In this document: piece by piece, positions 49,001 through 58,803 of the stretch
Position numbering within the stretch: the first letter of the stretch is position 1
How the letters are laid out: every line of letters starts with the position of its first letter
NCBI RefSeq assembly: GCF_028554725.1
Contig: NC_071668.1
Coordinates: 6,159,001 to 6,223,000, forward strand
Length of the DNA stretch: 64,000 bases
From: Zeugodacus cucurbitae
Taxonomy: Eukaryota; Arthropoda; Insecta; Diptera; Tephritidae
Direction: 5' to 3'
Program-made: the position numbers and the translations under genes
The notes under the pieces: generated by a model
Databases searched by the model: none
What the model was told of the DNA's origin: nothing
Seen by the model: only the letters and a program-made list of their open reading frames with translations

Positions 49001-52000
49001 ATATATTTAAATGAATTGCTTTTAAAATAATTTTTTGTTCTCAAAAGAGTATAGTATATAAAAATATAAACAACTATCAACTGATAATAAATAATCTCAA
49101 GGTTAAGACTTTCCCTGATGTAAATAAAAATTACGTCGATTACTACAGTTTACAACAAATAAATAAATTGTCAACAAATAAAATCAATTGATTTTAATAA
49201 CGTAACCTCACTTTTTGCGCAAGCGAATGTCATAACATATAAATTATTTGGATTACTACATATCGTTACAATTTTTCAAAAAAATTGTAAATATAATTTA
49301 ATTCTAAGAACCTAACCTCACTTTTTTAAATAAATTATTTTGATTTGCTTTAGTAGAATATTGGTTTAGTACTTCATGCACCAGCTCTTATTAACATTTA
49401 GAACCTAAGGTCTTATAAATATTAAAAACTCTCTCAGTTCTTAAGATATGATATTATGAAAATCGTTAATGTTAAAAAAAACAAAATAAATGATTGTGAA
49501 TTGTTGGGTTTACGTTCGCAAAATGTCAACAATATGTTTATGCACATACACACATACATATAATACCTCAAATATGGGTAATAAACAAATGATGCGAAGA
49601 ACATTAGAAATTCCCTAACACTCATAACAATAATAGAAAATGTTATTAGAAGCGATTATCGCTAATAAATACTTATTATACACATAACAATAAAATAAAA
49701 AAGTCAAATTAAACAACAAAACATATGTATGTATGTATATATATTTATATGATTACACGAGCGTTCAGACGTAGGTTTTTTATAATGTTCACGTATACTT
49801 ACATAGCTATAAAATATCTACATATATGTAAGTTTGTATGTATTTAAAATGTATTATAATTGCAATGAAAATAATTGTAGTAAATTTGAATAATTCTAGC
49901 AATTTGAGCTTAAGCTTTGGCGAATGGTTGGAAAAGCACTTTACACATAATGAAGTTAATTTGTCTTCGAAGATTTTCTACTTAGATTTTGTGTGCGAAA
50001 ACTGAAACTTAAATATTAAAAAAAATAAGTAAGGAAGGGCTAAGTTCGGGTGCAACCGAACATTTTATACTCTCGCAATTTATTAATGTAATGTTAAAAA
50101 CATAACACAATTCGAACCATATATTCGGCATAAAGTTCAATAGAATAACGAAAATCATCATAAATAGTATATGGGGACTGAGGTAATTCCCGAACCGATT
50201 TCACTCGTTTTCACCACCAAGTCTATACGCTCACTTAATTTTATATTACCTAAAATTAGGTATATGGGATCTGGGGGAAGTTATGACCCGATTTTAACCA
50301 TTTTTGGTACAGAACCAAACTGTTATAAGCAAAAAATTCAGAGGGAATGAATTACATTAAAATATCTGAGAGATTTACCTATATTTTCGGAGAAAAATTA
50401 CACTTATTCACTAAGTTCTTCATGTTCGATATCAGGGGCCTTGAAAAGTTACCGTCCGATTTTGACAATTTTTCTACAAGTGATGTCACAGCTCAAATAC
50501 AGTATTTGTGTAAAGTTTTATTCCGCTATCTTTATTGGTTCCTGATGTATATATTATAAAGTGAACGAATGAGAAGAATTCAAAATTGAGTTATGTATAT
50601 GGGAAGTAGGCGTGGTTGTGAACCGATTTCGCCCATATTCCAACCGTGTTGTCAGGGTGTCAAGAAAGTGTTATATACCGAATTTCATTGAAATCGGTCG
50701 ATTAGTTGTTAAGATATGGTTTTGACCCATAAGTGGGCGACGCCACGCCCATTTTCCATTTTGTAAAAAAATCTCAGTGCAGCTTCTTTCTGCCATTTCT
50801 TCTGTAAAATGTAGTGTTTCTGACGTTTTTCGTTAGTGAGTTAGCGCACTTTTAGTAATTTTCAGCTAAACCTTTGTATGCGAGGTGAAGTCCTCTCTCG
50901 ACGAACAAAAACCAAACTCTACAAGTCTCTCATCATTCCCGTCCTACTTTACGGTGCAGAAGCGTGGACGATGTCAACATCCGATGAGACGGCACTAGGA
51001 GTTTTCGAGAGAAAGGTTTTGCGGAAGATGTATGGTCCCTTAAATATTGGCAACGGCGAATACCGCAGACGATGGAACGATGAGCTGTACGATTTATACG
51101 ACGACATTGATATAGTTCAGCGAATAAAAAGACAGCGGCTACGCTGGCTAGGTCATGTTGTTCGAATGGATGAAAGTGCTCCAGCTCTAAAAGTATTCGA
51201 TGCAGTACCCGCTGGTGGAAGCCGAGGAAGAGGGAGACCTCCACCTCCTCCACGATGGAAGGACCAGGTGGAGAGGGACCTGGCTTCGCTTGGTATAACC
51301 AATTGGCGCCAAACTGCCAGAAGGAGGGATACGTGGCGCGCTGTTTTGGACTCGGCTATAACCGCGTAAGCGGTGTCTACGCCAGTCAAGAAGAAGAAGA
51401 ATAAGGAAATGGCTAAAAGAAACGACTACAGAAATTTTGGTTTATACAGTTTTTTTGATTAGTAACTGCTGTTTTTTTGGTTTGGAAGATATATACGAAA
51501 AACATATTTAGGGCGGGGTCACGCCCACTTAAAAAAAATTAAATCTAAATGTGCTCCTCCCTAATGCAATCCTATGTTCCAAATTTTATTTTCATAACTT
51601 TATTTATGGCTTAGTTATGACACTGTATAGATTTTCGGTTATCGCCATTTTGTGGGCGTGGTAGTGTTTTAGTGTGTGGGTAGTTTTTTCAATAAATATT
51701 TTCTATTTACTACACAAAGTTTTACATTTAATGCTATTTTTTTGTACACATCTGTACAAAAAATATAAATATGCAAATATATTAACTATATGCATGCGCT
51801 TATCTACGTATTTCCCTGAGAAATATGAAATGTGTAAACTATGAAGTGTAATGTATGCACTTGTAAGTATGTAAGTAAGTAAGCTGATAGGCTACGAAGT
51901 TGTTTTTTTTTAGTACTCACCAGCAAATGCGGCGGACTTAGTTAACTTAAAGGGCATAATTGGTACATTAAAGCAACAAGCGTAATTTACGAGATAATTA

Positions 52001-53751
52001 TTTATATGCAGCCATATATTCTAGCTGATAACAACATGCCAATATAGTGGGACCAAAGAGCTACTGTATGCACACTGTTTGTTGAAATTAATTACTTTAG
52101 ATCTACAAACACTTACACAAATATAATACTATAAATCTCAATGCTATTTCGTTCAACAATTACATAAATTAATTGGTGCTAAATGATTTTGGGAACCGAA
52201 TTTGGTGGATTATTTTAGTACGGCAATCAGAGAGTGTTTAAGTTATAAGTTGCATTCAACTTGAGATTTGTGCAATAAGATGAAAAATTAACATAACCTC
52301 CGCTGTAGAGTCAACTAAAAAAAAATTTTAAATAATAAATTTTTTTAACAGCCGGTTTCACGAAAGTTTTTAATGGAAAATTAAGTTCCATTTAGTTTTA
52401 ATTTTAATTTTTATTTAACTTTGCACTTAAATTTCCTGCGTTTCACCATTATTGACATTTGGCATCCAAAAAATTAAAAGGCAGGGATGTTAGTAAGAAT
52501 AACAGCTGATTTATGTAAACAAATAAGTTGAATTTCTTTGTCAAAATGGTAAACAAATGGGAATTCAGCTGATAGAAAAGCGTAACCATGGTTACATATG
52601 ACACTATTTAAATAATATTTAAATGGCAAAGCGTGACCGTTTAAATAAAAATTAAATCAAATGGTGAAACTGAAATTTATTATTTTTCACTTAAATTTGT
52701 TTCGTGAAACCGGCTGTAATAGAGAACTTTTTTCAAATTTTTCAATAATTTGAAACATGAAAAGTAAATCTAGTTATAGTTCATCCTCACAATTATAGTG
52801 CTACGTTCTCGCAAGAAGAGTTGCCGGAACTATTCAATTATGTATTTCTCAAATTCTCGATTCTTACTTTAAATTATATAGATTTAAAAAAAAAATATTC
52901 TAGTATTAGGTCTACAACTTTGCTTCCGCCGTTTTTTTGTAAATTTAAGGATTTGTTTGTTTAAAAACTGTTACAAATGTCGATGAGTCTCAGCCTCATT
53001 TTTCTTGGAATTAAAAAAGAAAAGAAAAATTTCCCGCAAATGTCGAGAATTCGGCTCAAAAAGTGACATTTTCAGTTGAGAATAAGTTTGGGATGCAAAG
53101 AGATCTCTCCAAATATTTTGTTGGGTAAATGTTGACACAAATGTCTAAGATCGATATAAAACGATTTAATCAACCGGTGCTTAACTCTAGAGACATTCCC
53201 GCAACTCAAAAAGTGACATTTTCAGTTGAGAATAAGTTTGGGATGCAAACAGATCTCTACAAATATTTTGTTGGGTTAATGTTAACACAAATGTCCAAGA
53301 TGGATATAAAAAAAGTCGATTTAATCGAACAGATATATAATAATAATATTTTAATAGAATCATTGAATTTCTGCTATCAAAATATGAGCATAAAAAGTGA
53401 GGTTAAGTTTGTAACGGCGAACCTATTATTTTTTCTCTTAGAGAGTAAACAATTTTAGTGTTCCCTGGAAACGTTTTCTAATTTTGTCTAACAATGTACT
53501 ACGAATAGAAATTCAAACTAATATTATTCTTCACTAAAAGTTAATAACAGTTATTAATCAATAAATGTTGTCGAAATATTGAAGCATTTTCAAAAACTTC
53601 ACTTCATTTCTGGCATATGTATTTAAGTAAACCAGTACTCACCGGCTTCAACGCTCCATAATGTTGTTAAATGTAGAAGAAATAAAGCCGTAATTAAGCT
53701 GGTTTTATTCAGACTACCGCTCCTCCGAAGATTTGTGTGTGGAAGTCTCAT
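31021..53751 (-). CDS. Pvr: PDGF/VEGF-receptor-like receptor tyrosine kinase
   Basis: Exons in transcript order: 53751-53643, 45084-44692, 44627-44500, one of 44205-44010 or 40988-40832, 37521-37370, 37007-36833, 36762-36293, 36204-35907, 35847-35689, 35597-35307, 35204-34725, 34662-34503, 33011-32776, 32687-32092, 31983-31833, 31556-31021; every junction keeps phase. The product is 1509 or 1496 aa. Domains: signal peptide (1-36, cleavage near VEA), a stack of about seven Ig-like domains, one transmembrane helix (~786-806, ISWILGILFFFILLIALVIY), split kinase with GAGAFGVV (~867), VAVK (~894), a long kinase insert, HGDLAARN (~1124), DFGLAR (~1144), then a tail with candidate SH2-binding tyrosines (DDYLNM, DNYVNV). 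It binds Pvf ligands and signals through Ras/ERK and Rac in haemocyte, border-cell and epithelial migration. Identification is firm. Confidence 0.97.
33439..34068. mobile_element. Non-autonomous TIR element, family B (unclassified)
   Basis: The left end TTAAGAGGTTAGGTGGGTTT and the right end, read inverted, TTAAGGGGTATGGTGGGTTT, share ~20 of 24 bases including GGTGGGTTTCAAA. The 630-bp interior has no transposase ORF, only repeated CTGCAGTGATT-like phrases near each side. It is in the Pvr intron between exons 33011 and 34503. Confidence 0.7.
37118..37259. mobile_element. Pogo-like MITE
   Basis: A 142-bp element with terminal inverted repeats GAGTTGAACTTCCATAA and (inverted) CAGTTGAACTTCCTTAA, bounded by TA on both sides. 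The CAGT...ACTG ends and TA target fit the pogo/Tigger group. It is in the Pvr intron after the Ig3 exon. Confidence 0.75.
38644..38925. mobile_element. piggyBac-like MITE with TTAA target duplication
   Basis: A 282-bp element flanked by TTAA at 38640-38643 and 38926-38929. Ends: CCCTAGAAGGTCAT and (inverted) CCCTGGAAAGTCAT. A subterminal CCTCGTCGATTCGACGACG on the left mirrors CGTCGTCGAAACGACGAGG on the right. There is no ORF. TTAA target and CCCT ends are diagnostic of piggyBac-type elements. Confidence 0.88.
39001..39240. repeat. Minisatellite, ~38-39 bp unit, about six copies
   Basis: Units follow TTTAAGCCAAAAGCTTACGA + AAGCTTTTGAAACTTCA. Each contains an imperfect palindrome AAAGCTT..CGAAAGCTTT. 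Variants alternate between TACGAAAG and TACAAAAG, implying duplication of a two-unit block. Confidence 0.92.
39505..40176 (-). CDS. Possible optional Pvr cassette exon (long open frame)
   Basis: An uninterrupted frame of ~223 codons lies on the Pvr strand between the short Ig2 exon and the Ig3 exon. It ends in a good donor (CTGCGAT|GTAAGT). Candidate acceptors CTGAAG at 40177-40178 or GAAATAG at 40165-40166 both give phase 1 in and phase 1 out, so insertion would keep the Pvr frame. The sequence is low complexity: Thr-rich start, basic KPRPRPSRSTKSE, an acidic MDVDVDVDVNID repeat, and basic RVRATKRPFLKR near the end. No domain is known. The acceptors lack a strong pyrimidine tract, so it may instead be a chance ORF or a separate transcript. 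Confidence 0.35.
40832..40988 (-). CDS. Pvr: Pvr alternative Ig2 exon, short version
   Basis: A 157-nt exon, phase 0 in and phase 1 out, acceptor TGCTGTTTAG, donor GTTG|GTAACG. It encodes TFSSESTGRYDPQRGFVVEI, then GVTDSGNYMCRPRVPSPDNE and an acidic stretch ending FEIHFV. YDPQRGF matches the F-strand motif seen in vertebrate PDGF-receptor domain 2. Splicing the long and short versions together would frameshift into an early TGA. Confidence 0.85.
42718..43646 (-). mobile_element. DD41D (rosa-type) Tc1/mariner element, internally deleted
   Basis: Terminal repeats GGGTGATTTTTTAAGAG and (inverted) GGGTGATTTTTTTGAGG. The minus-strand ORF 43476-42823 encodes the catalytic domain: LFSDEAHFWLNGYVNKQNCR, WFQQDGATCHTAR, and CDLTPLDYFLWGY. 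There are 41 residues between the second Asp (QQD) and third Asp (PLD), the DD41D spacing. Upstream, MNRLTNEQRLQIIEFYYQNQ survives but is joined to the catalytic part by a deletion that removed most of the DNA-binding domain, and the frames differ. It is nested inside the mariner. Confidence 0.88.
42823..43476 (-). pseudogene. DD41D transposase fragment (catalytic domain)
   Basis: A 217-codon frame starting at MFGSKCVYRQILFSDEAHFW. All three catalytic acidic residues are present, but the helix-turn-helix region is absent, so it is a defective transposase. There is no in-frame stop in the remaining part, suggesting limited decay since the deletion. Confidence 0.85.
44010..44205 (-). CDS. Pvr: Pvr alternative Ig2 exon, long version
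   Basis: A 196-nt exon, phase 0 in and phase 1 out, acceptor TTACATTTAG, donor AAAC|GTATGT. It encodes the second half of Ig domain 2: core FDPKIGFIVRNLER, then LECFTRNGSTYPISIEVK. It has a 28-residue lead with two extra cysteines (ALCSSKLAPNCSSF) that could form an extra disulfide. It aligns in its core with the exon at 40832-40988. Confidence 0.85.
46172..47345 (+). repeat. Dispersed repeat family C, copy 1
   Basis: It starts AAGTAAGGAAAGGCTAAGTT and CGGGTGCAACCGAACATTTT and aligns over most of its length with 50026-51668. The interior contains GGGCGGGGTCCCGCCCAC and GTGGGCGTGG boxes. There is no intact ORF. Class unknown. Confidence 0.8.
50026..51668 (+). repeat. Dispersed repeat family C, copy 2, interrupted by a LINE fragment
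   Basis: Same start and end landmarks as copy 1, with a 5'-truncated LINE inserted after GTATGCGAGGTG (homologous to 47019-47030). The right flank resumes at AAGGAAATGGCTAAA. Compared with copy 1, about 50 bp at the insertion point are missing. Confidence 0.8.
50883..51401 (+). mobile_element. 5'-truncated LINE fragment (same family as 61877-63586)
   Basis: It encodes the C-terminal ~160 residues of a non-LTR reverse transcriptase ORF without stops: SRRTKTKLYKSLIIPVLLYG, FERKVLRKMYGP, RQRLRWLGHVVRMDES, ending LDSAITA. The 3' end is a short (AAG)n tail. It sits inside repeat family C. Confidence 0.88.
51921..51957 (-). CDS. Possible alternative first coding exon of Pvr without signal peptide
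   Basis: ATG CCC TTT AAG... gives MPFKLTKSAAFA and stops at G|GTGAGTAC, the same donor octamer and same phase 1 as the normal first exon (53643). Spliced to 45084 it would join in frame to APQSYPT. It is short, so chance is possible. Confidence 0.25.
52348..52717. mobile_element. MITE with ACAGCCGGTTTCACGAAA terminal repeats
   Basis: 370 bp with ends ACAGCCGGTTTCACGAAA and its perfect inverted copy TTTCGTGAAACCGGCTGT. The interior is AT-rich with TTAAATTTAA phrases and no ORF. It is in Pvr intron 1. Confidence 0.88.
52908..53330 (-). mobile_element. mariner-derived MITE with internal duplication
   Basis: The left end AGGTCTACAACTTTGCTTCC matches the mariner at 41981. The body is the reverse complement of that element's 5' part (CTCAAAAAGTGACATTTTCA and AACAAAATATTTGT phrases) and occurs twice in tandem (~53058-53190 and ~53207-53310). 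The right end is not identifiable. Confidence 0.78.
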
Positions 53752-54623
53752 CTTGATTTTGATGTGTTGAAATGTGTTGAAATATTTGTACAATTCATTT
53801 AAAACTAAAACTTGTTTGTAAACAAGTATGTTTTTGTTGTTTTTTTTTTGCTTTTTGCTGCGTCAATTTTTCACTTTGTAACTCTTAACACTTCAATACA
53901 GTTTTACTAAGCATCTTAATCTTAATTATTTACCGAAAGTTTGCGCAATGAAATCACATCTTAAACAATACAGAAAAGAGATCTGTAATTAATTTGGAAT
54001 TTCATGTATTTATTTATTTATTAACTGGCTTTTTGCGCACTGTTTTGTGTGAGGCATTTAACTTTCTTTTACACAATTTTTTTTATTACTTCAACACTAA
54101 AACGCATAATTTCTAAACGAATTACAAACAGTTTTCAAATGCACATTTAATCATAATTTTGCTTTAAGTAATTAGTAATATCTTGTTTGAACGAATGTTG
54201 CGCGTCGACTTAATGGCTTCGCACTGTACGCGACCAAGTCCGTTCAACGACTACTCTCAGATTGTAGATATGTATTGTTTTCAATCAAAATTTGTAAACA
54301 ACAAAAATGAGCAGTAAAAAATCCTATAATTTTTATCACACATTTGTATGCTCATATCCATTTACATACATACATACATTTGTGCGGGAATACTGAGAAG
54401 TCTTTAATAAGCATATCAAATGGCATGTATGTCTTACAAGACTGCTACTTTGCTTAAACGGTTTGCTTTTGTTGTCGCTTGAGTTACTGTTTACCACTTC
54501 TTCGAGTAATCGCAAGTCATTTTATCTGAAATTATAAGAAGAGAAGCAAAAGGTTACTTTCTGTAGTTTCATTTAAATGATGCCTTTAGCATAAGTACTA
54601 ACTAATGATATAAAATAAAATAT

Positions 54624-54963
54624 AAGTAAGGAAGTACCAAGTTCGGATGCAAACGCAAAGACACAGGTTTTTGTAATAACAAATAAGATAAATAATAATA
54701 AAAAGCGTTTGAAAGAAGCCTAAATGAGAACAAATCTTAATTTTATATGCTCGTTTGTAAAAAAAAATATAATAAATTATAAATAATAAATTCTTTTTTA
54801 ATTGCCACAATTCTGATCTTTTTCGGGCTAGTTAATTTTCAGTACAGAAATTCAATGTTGTTTCTTGCTAACTAGTTCGAATTTGCTAGTTCACAGCTAC
54901 AGCCTTGCAAAAACCACCATGAGGTGAAGTTTTTGCTTTGTGCAAAATGTTGCGAGAGTATAA
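54624..54963. repeat. Short relic resembling family C ends
   Basis: It begins AAGTAAGGAAGTACCAAGTT then CGGATGCAAACG, like the family C start, and ends GTTGCGAGAGTATAATA, the inverse of TATACTCTCGCAA. It is probably an internally deleted or composite copy. Confidence 0.45.
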
Positions 54964-55887
54964 TAATAATATGTTCTTATCTAAAAGTACAAAAAATAAT
55001 AAATTTACTTTATTATAAACTTAACATGAAGCTCTTAATATAACGTAAAAACGCTTCTGAGGATAATATTGTGATAAGAAAGCGACTAGGTTCTCATAAG
55101 CTTTGGTCTGCTGACAAGTATCCAATGTTGTTTTTGTATTATTCGCAAACTTCTCTCTTTAAACTCAAACATTTTTGAAGTTTTTAGTTTAGAACGGTGG
55201 TCAATCAGGAACAGCACAAACAAACAGACGCTTAAATAATTAGGGAATTAAAATTTCACCCACCACCTATAATAACCGACTTTTTGCAAAGTTTTACTTT
55301 TTTGGAATAGCAAAAATGAAAAACCATTTAAAAACCCCAATTGGGGGAGCTACAAACGTATAAACTCATCATATGTGCGAAAAATATAATCATAGTTATT
55401 GTTCGAGTATGTATAAGCACGGAACTACATATGTGTACAATGTAAATAATGCTTCTCAATAAATGCGTACACGCGTCTCAAATTAAGCCTCGAATTGTGG
55501 AGCGTATATTGTCACAAATTTGAAAAGCAGACTTTGTGTTGTTATTTATGGATATTGTCATGAATGCCCATATTTATATAGAACGGAAGTCTCGAGTTTT
55601 TGGTGCAGACATATTTAGAAAAGAATTTCAGTTTTTTATATCTAAAAGATTTAAATAATGCAGTGGCGCTCGTAAATATATAAGCATTTATATGTATTTA
55701 TAGTTAGCTTCACTACATTAAATTACAACATATATGTATGGTACTCGTACAGAACTGGAGACACGGCTTTGCCATTAAGACACAACTTCGTTTAAAGAGT
55801 TTTCATAAATTATTACTTCGAAATTGCAATTACATTTTTATTTAATTTTTAAAAATCGAATACCTCAAAGTGGATTAAGTCAGAGAG

Positions 55888-56501
55888 TAGGGGTAGTCAG
55901 AGACACGAAAAAAATGAGAATTTTCAGTAAATTTTTTTTGCAATTAAATCATGTTATTTTACAAAAGTGATAATATGACTTAAAGTCACGAAAATTCAAA
56001 AAAATATATAATTTTCAAAGTTATAGCTGTCTGTGTTGACCCAGTTTCAAAAAATCTCCTTGCGGTGATAATCATAAGTCCTTGGAGATTCATCTAAAAT
56101 CAATCGGATAAATAAAATAGTTTTATAAATGGATAATCCTGGTGGGCCTGATCGAAGTTTTTTTTTTTTTTAAATTAACAAAATGGCGGCCTCAGGAAAT
56201 TTTTTTCTAGATTTTCGGGAAAAAATCAACAGTTAATTGGTCTTAAAAAATCGAAATTTCTGAAAAAAAAAAATCTTTGGTTCAAACCTGAGTTTATTAT
56301 GCATTCTAAAAGCTGTAGAAATTTCATTAAAGTCTACCGAGCGGTTTACGAGTTACAGTTGTCAACAGTTCAAAAAACATAGTTTTGAGAAAAAAGCATT
56401 TAAAGTTTAAAACTAGTGTGTTGGAGTGCCCGAGCGCTCGTTGTTATTTGCCGAATAACTCTAAAAGCAGTTATCGGATAAACTTCAAATTTTCAGTATT
56501 A
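55888..56501. mobile_element. Non-autonomous TIR element, family A copy 2 (inverted relative to copy 1)
   Basis: It starts TAGGGGTAGTCAGAGACACG and reads as the reverse complement of 2680-3245 over ~600 bp (for example CTTGGAGATTCATCTAAAAT and GGATAATCC-GGGCCTGATCGA). The far end is cut off by a pogo-like MITE at 56504. Confidence 0.75.
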
Positions 56502-56503
56502 TA

Positions 56504-56659
56504 CAGAGAAACCTTTCCTAACGGACACCTCTATTACATGGACACCTCCCTTGAGCGAGCATTTTTATGTACCAAATTAAATTTTTAGAACAAATAAACC
56601 TCTCTTGGGCGGACTAAAATCGATCGACGTTGAGTTTCCGTCCAAGAGAGGTTTCACTG
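56504..56659. mobile_element. Pogo-like MITE nested in family A element
   Basis: 156 bp with ends CAGAGAAACCTTTCCTAACG and (inverted) CAGTGAAACCTCTCTTGGAC, TA on both sides. It interrupts the family A copy right after ATTTTCAG. Confidence 0.78.
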
Positions 56660-57143
56660 TATATGTAAATATATTTTATTAGATTCTTTATTCCCTTTAT
56701 TAATGTAAAAAATTGCGTGTAAAATCTTACAAACAAATACTATTATCAAAACATTTAATTCATTGGAAATCCTTGCATGAATTTTTGTGTTACAGCTTTG
56801 GGTTTTACGCCACAAAAAATCTCATAAACTTGGCGACAAAACCACAACCCACAAATATCACTTAGGGAAGCATTCCAGATATAAATAAATAAATTTTATA
56901 TTTATGTGGTAATCTGTTGGCGGAACAACAATTAATTCATTTAAGAAACCATTGGTCTTTTCTTTCTTGAAGGCAATTCCAAGAAAAAAGTTTAAAAAGC
57001 GATTATGGGTTTGGTAACCACAAGAAGTGACTGCAAGTAGGCGAGCGGCAAGCAAATCTTTTAGCATGAAATGCATGTTTACAGGGGAAGTGAAATGTAT
57101 ACATATATACTATTTGTCTATGTGCAAAAAGAGTTTATGTATT

Positions 57144-57448
57144 AGGTCTACAACTTTGCTTCCGCCGTTTATTTGTAAATTATATATGTCGATGACCCTT
57201 AGCCGCACTTTTCTTGGAATTAAAAAAGAAAAGCAAAATTTCCCGCAAATGTCGAGAATTCGGCCCAAAAAGTGACATTTTCAGTTTAGAATAAGTTTGG
57301 GATGCAAACAGATCTCTACAAATATTTTGTTGGGTTAATGTTGACACAAATGTCCAAGATCGATATAAAACGATTTAATCGATTTAATCGACCAGTGCTT
57401 GACCCTAGAGACATCTATTGGAAAACGGCGGAAACAAAGTTGTAGGAC
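57144..57448 (-). mobile_element. mariner-derived MITE, complete with both ends
   Basis: 305 bp. Left end AGGTCTACAACTTTGCTTCC and inverted right end GTCCTACAACTTTGTTTCC. The body is the reverse complement of the 5' part of the mariner at 41981, with everything past the start of the transposase deleted. Confidence 0.85.
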
Positions 57449-57455
57449 AATATAT

Positions 57456-57812
57456 GAGGTATGTTCAAAACTAACGGGAATTTTTACATACTTGATTGCT
57501 TCTTCGTGAATTCTATGCCTAATACAATACTGTAACGATGCCGATGCTGTATGACTTTTACATATTTGCAAAAATAAGAAGAACCTTAAAGGGACGTTCT
57601 TTTACAAGTTTACATACGAAAATCTCCGAAAGTTTCAGAGGCTAACCGAAAAAACGAGTTTGAGAAAGGTTTCGATAATTGGGAGAAGCGCTGGCATTAG
57701 TGCATAAGATCGAATGGGATTCATTTTGAAGGGGACAATATTAATGTAAACGAATGAATAAATATTTATTTTGCAAAAAACGAAAATTCCCGTTATTTTT
57801 TAAACACACCTC
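57456..57812 (+). mobile_element. Deletion derivative of a second mariner-like family
   Basis: The left end GAGGTATGTTCAAAACTAAC and the inverted right end GAGGTGTGTTTAAAAAATAA both run into CGGGAATTTT. The 3' part still encodes the end of a mariner transposase (FEKGFDNWEKRWH, stop, CIRSNGIHFEGDNI), so the catalytic core is gone. It lies 7 bp from the MITE at 57144-57448. Confidence 0.82.
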
Positions 57813-58463
57813 GTACATATAATTATGTGCAATAGTCAGTTGTTGTAGTTGCTAGATACGAAACCTTTCGGGTGCAATAAAAACACCTATGCATACACAA
57901 ACAAATAGATATATAAAGCTATAGCAACAGCAGGAATTAGTAGATACATATGAATGAACATACCGATGTGTTGGTGAAAAAGAAAGTTAAGGTAAAGTGT
58001 TAGCGCCGTACACTTGTTTTCTCTGATCCATACATACACATAAGGAAATTTTCCTACATACCGCATAACTAAAGAGATAAGAACTTATATAATTTAATTA
58101 ATATAATAACAAAACGTCAGTTATTTACCTATGAGTGTATGTCAATTTGTATGTACAAACATGAAACACACAACACAAAAGTGCAAATGGATAAAAGCTT
58201 AACATTCTATTTGCATGCGGTAGTGGCGCACCTTAAAACGAGTAGAACAACAACAAAAGCAAGAAATGAAAAACGTTATGCAAACAAATAAATGTGGATA
58301 ATTAACTTTTAGTTATTAAAAGCTTTATTTCACATTTTATTTTTATTTTATTATAAATAAGCCGGTTAACTTATAAGTTATGTTTGCAAATCACTTTTGT
58401 ATTTCACCACTTTTCCGACATTTTTTGGGTTTTCTCTAAGGGTAATATTTATTTTATAGTACA

Positions 58464-58803
58464 AGGTCTACAACTTTGGTTCCGCCGTTTTCCAATAGAT
58501 GTTTCTAGGGTCAAGCACTGGTCGATTAAATCGATTAAATTGTTTTATATCGATCTTGGACATTTGTGGCAACATTAATCCAAGAAAATATTTGTAGAGA
58601 TCTGTTTGCATCCCAAACTTATTCTCAAGTGAAAATGTCACTTTTTGAGCCGAATTCTCGACATTTGCACGGAATACGCATGCTGCCAGAAAGCTGGTCA
58701 AAAGTAGTAGCTAACGACGGCCAATATTTTGAATAACATTTTTGTAACCGTTTTTATACAAAAAAGGCTTAAATTTACAAAAAACGGCGGAAGCAAAGAC
58801 CAT
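58464..58803 (+). mobile_element. mariner deletion derivative, complete with both ends
   Basis: 340 bp. It keeps the 5' leader and first codons of the transposase (MSLFEPNS) fused by deletion to the last codons (RMLPESWSKVVANDGQYFE) and the right end AAAACGGCGGAAGCAAAGAC. Same family as 41981, same orientation. Confidence 0.85.

Larger units (their letters stand above)
45085..53642. other. 8.6 kb intron 1 of Pvr
   Basis: It contains two copies of the family C repeat, a LINE fragment, two MITEs and the candidate alternative first exon. Other parts are AT-rich with CATA/TATG runs. 47420-50020 holds nothing recognised. Confidence 0.8.
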
